Shown: piece after piece, positions 62,686 through 64,000 of the stretch | Layout: each line of letters opens with the position of its first letter | Position numbering within the stretch: the first letter of the stretch is position 1 | Source of the DNA: Halomonas citrativorans | GTDB taxonomy: Bacteria; Pseudomonadota; Gammaproteobacteria; Pseudomonadales; Halomonadaceae | Reading direction: 5' to 3' | DNA length: 64,000 bases | Assembly (NCBI RefSeq): GCF_900163645.1 | Contig: NZ_FUKM01000063.1 | Coordinates: 51,990-115,989 of the forward strand | The notes under the pieces: model-generated | Databases searched by the model: none | What the model saw: the letters and a program-made list of their open reading frames with translations, nothing else | Told to the model about the DNA's origin: nothing | Translations under genes and position numbers: made by a program

Positions 62686-63474
62686 CTAGGCGGAGGTTAA
62701 ACGCTGCTCCAAGTGATCGCATAAGCGAAGAGCGAGTTGCACTAGAGTGAGCGTGGGGTTGGCGTGTCCGCTGCTTGGGAAGACACTGGAGCCCGCCACG
62801 TACATGTTGTCCTGGCCAAACAGGCGGCAATCGCTGTTAACGATGCCGTCTTCCGGGGTATGACTCATGCGTGTGCCTCCCATGTGGTGGCGGCCAGCCA
62901 GCTCGCCATCGGTCGGTAGCGTAACGGGCAAGGCTGCAAGCCAATCGGCCAATTGTACGCGGCCAACGTCCTCCTCAAGCAGGTACTCTCCCAATAGCAG
63001 CAAGCTCTCGCGAATAGTGTGCCGATCAAGCGGCGACTGTTGCCAAACTAGCCTGCTTCGGGGAACGCCTAAGGCATCAGGTTCTTCGGTTAGCTCAATG
63101 CGATTTTCAAAGCGAGGTTCCTGCTCCCAGGAGGCTCTTAGCATCACCCCATGCAGGATGCGTCCTTGCGTTTGCCACTTACTGATCAGCTCGCCGAGTG
63201 AAGGCGCCTGCAGGCCAAGTTCATCAATCAATGCTTGGGTTGCTTCGGGGCTCATGCGGTGCAAGCGTAATCCGCAGTTCAATATTTCTCGCGCGGTGAT
63301 TGACTGCTCATTAGGCGAGAGGAAAACGTTGTATTCCTTATCCAGTCCTAAGGCTTCTGGCTTAAACAGAAGCGCCTGCCCAACCGTTGCATGGGGATGC
63401 TCCATCCAGTAACGCCCCAGTGTCTCCGCATGTGGAATCAGTTGGCCATTGGTTCGGAGTATCAACAAGCCGCC
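62686..63474 (-). pseudogene. 5'-truncated GMC oxidoreductase
   Basis: About 262 codons encode the C-terminal half of a glucose-methanol-choline oxidoreductase: GRYWMEHPHATVG (FAD-domain end), then the substrate domain and GMC C-terminal motif with AGRHHMGGTRMS (catalytic His), SSVFPSSGHANPTLTLVQLA (second catalytic residue and FAD contact). Full enzymes have about 500-560 residues; the FAD-binding GxGxxG half is missing. In frame upstream, the homology stops at Gly-Gly followed by TAG 63477-63475. The break coincides with ATTGACA repeats, so an insertion or rearrangement likely destroyed the gene. Confidence 0.8.
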
Positions 63475-63479
63475 CTAAC

Positions 63480-63600
63480 ATTGACACTGTCCAAGAGCCT
63501 GTACTGATGGAGCATATACGATATTTCCCACACTCCATTGACAGTCAACATTTTTCACGAGGATTGACAAAATCGTCAGCATTAAAGCCATAGATTGACA
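63480..63600. mobile_element. Candidate transposon end with four ATTGACA repeats
   Basis: ATTGACA occurs four times in direct orientation within 121 bp (63480, 63537, 63563, 63594), beginning 3 bp from the point where the GMC gene is cut off. DNA to the right is AT-rich. Clusters of TGACA/TGTCA repeats are typical of the ends of transposons moved by TnsB/TniA-type transposases (Tn7, Tn5053 groups), where each repeat binds the transposase. No transposase gene is visible in the window, so this is an interpretation. Confidence 0.4.
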
Positions 63601-63643
63601 CTAACTAAACTTTGAAAATTATTAGATTTCTAGTAGAAGATGG

Positions 63644-64000
63644 TTACTTCAGCGACAAGAGATACTGGCGGTAATATTGAGAAAAGCTGAGCGTTAGCAG
63701 GGAGGTCTCGGCTATGTGCAGCTCCTCCTTGCCGGTAGGCTCTGTCGTGGAAAGCGAATTATCTTTACTTTGCATCATACTATCGGTATCGCCATTGGCT
63801 TGCTTATCGTGTGATTTAATCACGCGGTCATGTAGCTTTTTTTCCTGTAGCGCCGACAAATCTTCCGGAAGATCATTAGCAATTCTTTGTGAGTATTTTC
63901 TTAGGGTAGGTTCAGCGATCACGTAAAGCCACGCTTCTCTGTCATGGTAATCCCCCCGAAAAATAATCGCGGTGATAAGTGGAATTTTGTACTCTGAACA
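63644..64000 (-). CDS. Unrecognised protein, 5' part beyond the window
   Basis: An open minus-strand frame enters at the right edge and ends at 63644, giving 118 visible residues: it begins with a segment KIPLITAIIFRGDYHDREAW, then LYVIAEPTLRKYSQRIANDL, and ends in a Ser/Gln/Lys-rich, low-complexity tail (SFSQYYRQYLLSLK). No internal start is needed, since the frame is open to the edge. I do not recognise the family. Its codon use is AT-richer than the housekeeping genes. Its stop lies 44 bp inside the last ATTGACA repeat, so it may be carried by the suspected transposon. Confidence 0.55.
   Translation of the reverse strand, partial: CSEYKIPLITAIIFRGDYHDREAWLYVIAEPTLRKYSQRIANDLPEDLSALQEKKLHDRVIKSHDKQANGDTDSMMQSKDNSLSTTEPTGKEELHIAETSLLTLSFSQYYRQYLLSLK

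Noticed and set aside
1..64000. CRISPR arrays, prophage, tRNA or rRNA genes
   Set aside because: Looked for along the window; no regularly spaced identical repeats, no phage structural genes and no cloverleaf-like or rRNA sequence were recognised.

Overview
The window looks like a chromosomal segment of a halophilic gammaproteobacterium of the Halomonas/Vreelandella group. The grounds are a complete ectoine-degradation gene set (doeA, doeB, doeX, doeC, doeD), typical gammaproteobacterial housekeeping synteny (ftsB-ispD-ispF-truD-surE-pcm-nlpD-rpoS and murU-amgK / lptD-surA-pdxA-rsmA-apaG), and a base composition that appears to be in the mid-50s % GC (judged by eye, not computed). No rRNA, tRNA or CRISPR array was seen.

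Layout. 1-4.2 kb: end of an unidentified gene, then a tripartite tricarboxylate transporter (tctC-B-A) with a TetR regulator. 4.2-11.5 kb: an RND efflux operon (membrane fusion protein, pump, BaeS-like kinase, BaeR-like regulator) whose four genes are joined by 1-nt stop/start overlaps, with a divergent TetR regulator. 11.5-16.6 kb: a haloacetate-dehalogenase-type hydrolase, an OsmC-YcaO fusion protein, a LysO-type exporter and a DUF3108 protein. 16.9-25.7 kb: ghrA, a decayed topoisomerase IB fragment, then doeA-doeB-doeX, a convergent diguanylate cyclase, and doeC-doeD. Together the Doe enzymes convert ectoine through N-acetyl-diaminobutyrate, diaminobutyrate and aspartate semialdehyde to aspartate. 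25.8-34 kb: haloacid dehalogenase, a YgiN-like monooxygenase, luxS, a soluble PAS-PAS chemoreceptor, 1-Cys peroxiredoxin, NAD-type isocitrate dehydrogenase, SulP transporter plus tandem universal stress protein. 34-42.7 kb: cfa, an ACR3/bile-acid-symporter-like permease, a pair of CrcB fluoride-channel genes, leuA, an Lrp regulator, a RidA-like protein, hexR, remnants of an EAL gene and an IS5-type element, and an aldehyde dehydrogenase.

42.8-62.7 kb is dense housekeeping sequence: FemAB-like acyltransferase, ftsB, isoprenoid genes, truD, surE, pcm, a DUF368 (PopT-type) protein, nlpD, rpoS, alr, an LpxL-type acyltransferase, speD, yhfA, the MurU/AmgK cell-wall recycling pair and, divergently, lptD-surA-pdxA-rsmA-apaG. 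The right edge (62.7-64 kb) changes character: a GMC oxidoreductase gene is cut off 5' at a stop codon, directly beside four ATTGACA repeats in AT-rich DNA, followed by an unrecognised gene running off the window. I read this as a possible end of a TnsB/TniA-type transposon.

Across the window several intergenic spacers contain short, degenerate tandem repeats of 12-17 bp period (near 90, 16710, 19485, 36250, 42741, 44425 and 53469). This recurring pattern is not explained by the genes. The start codons given here were chosen from visible Shine-Dalgarno sequences and overlaps, and differ from the longest reading frame for many genes.
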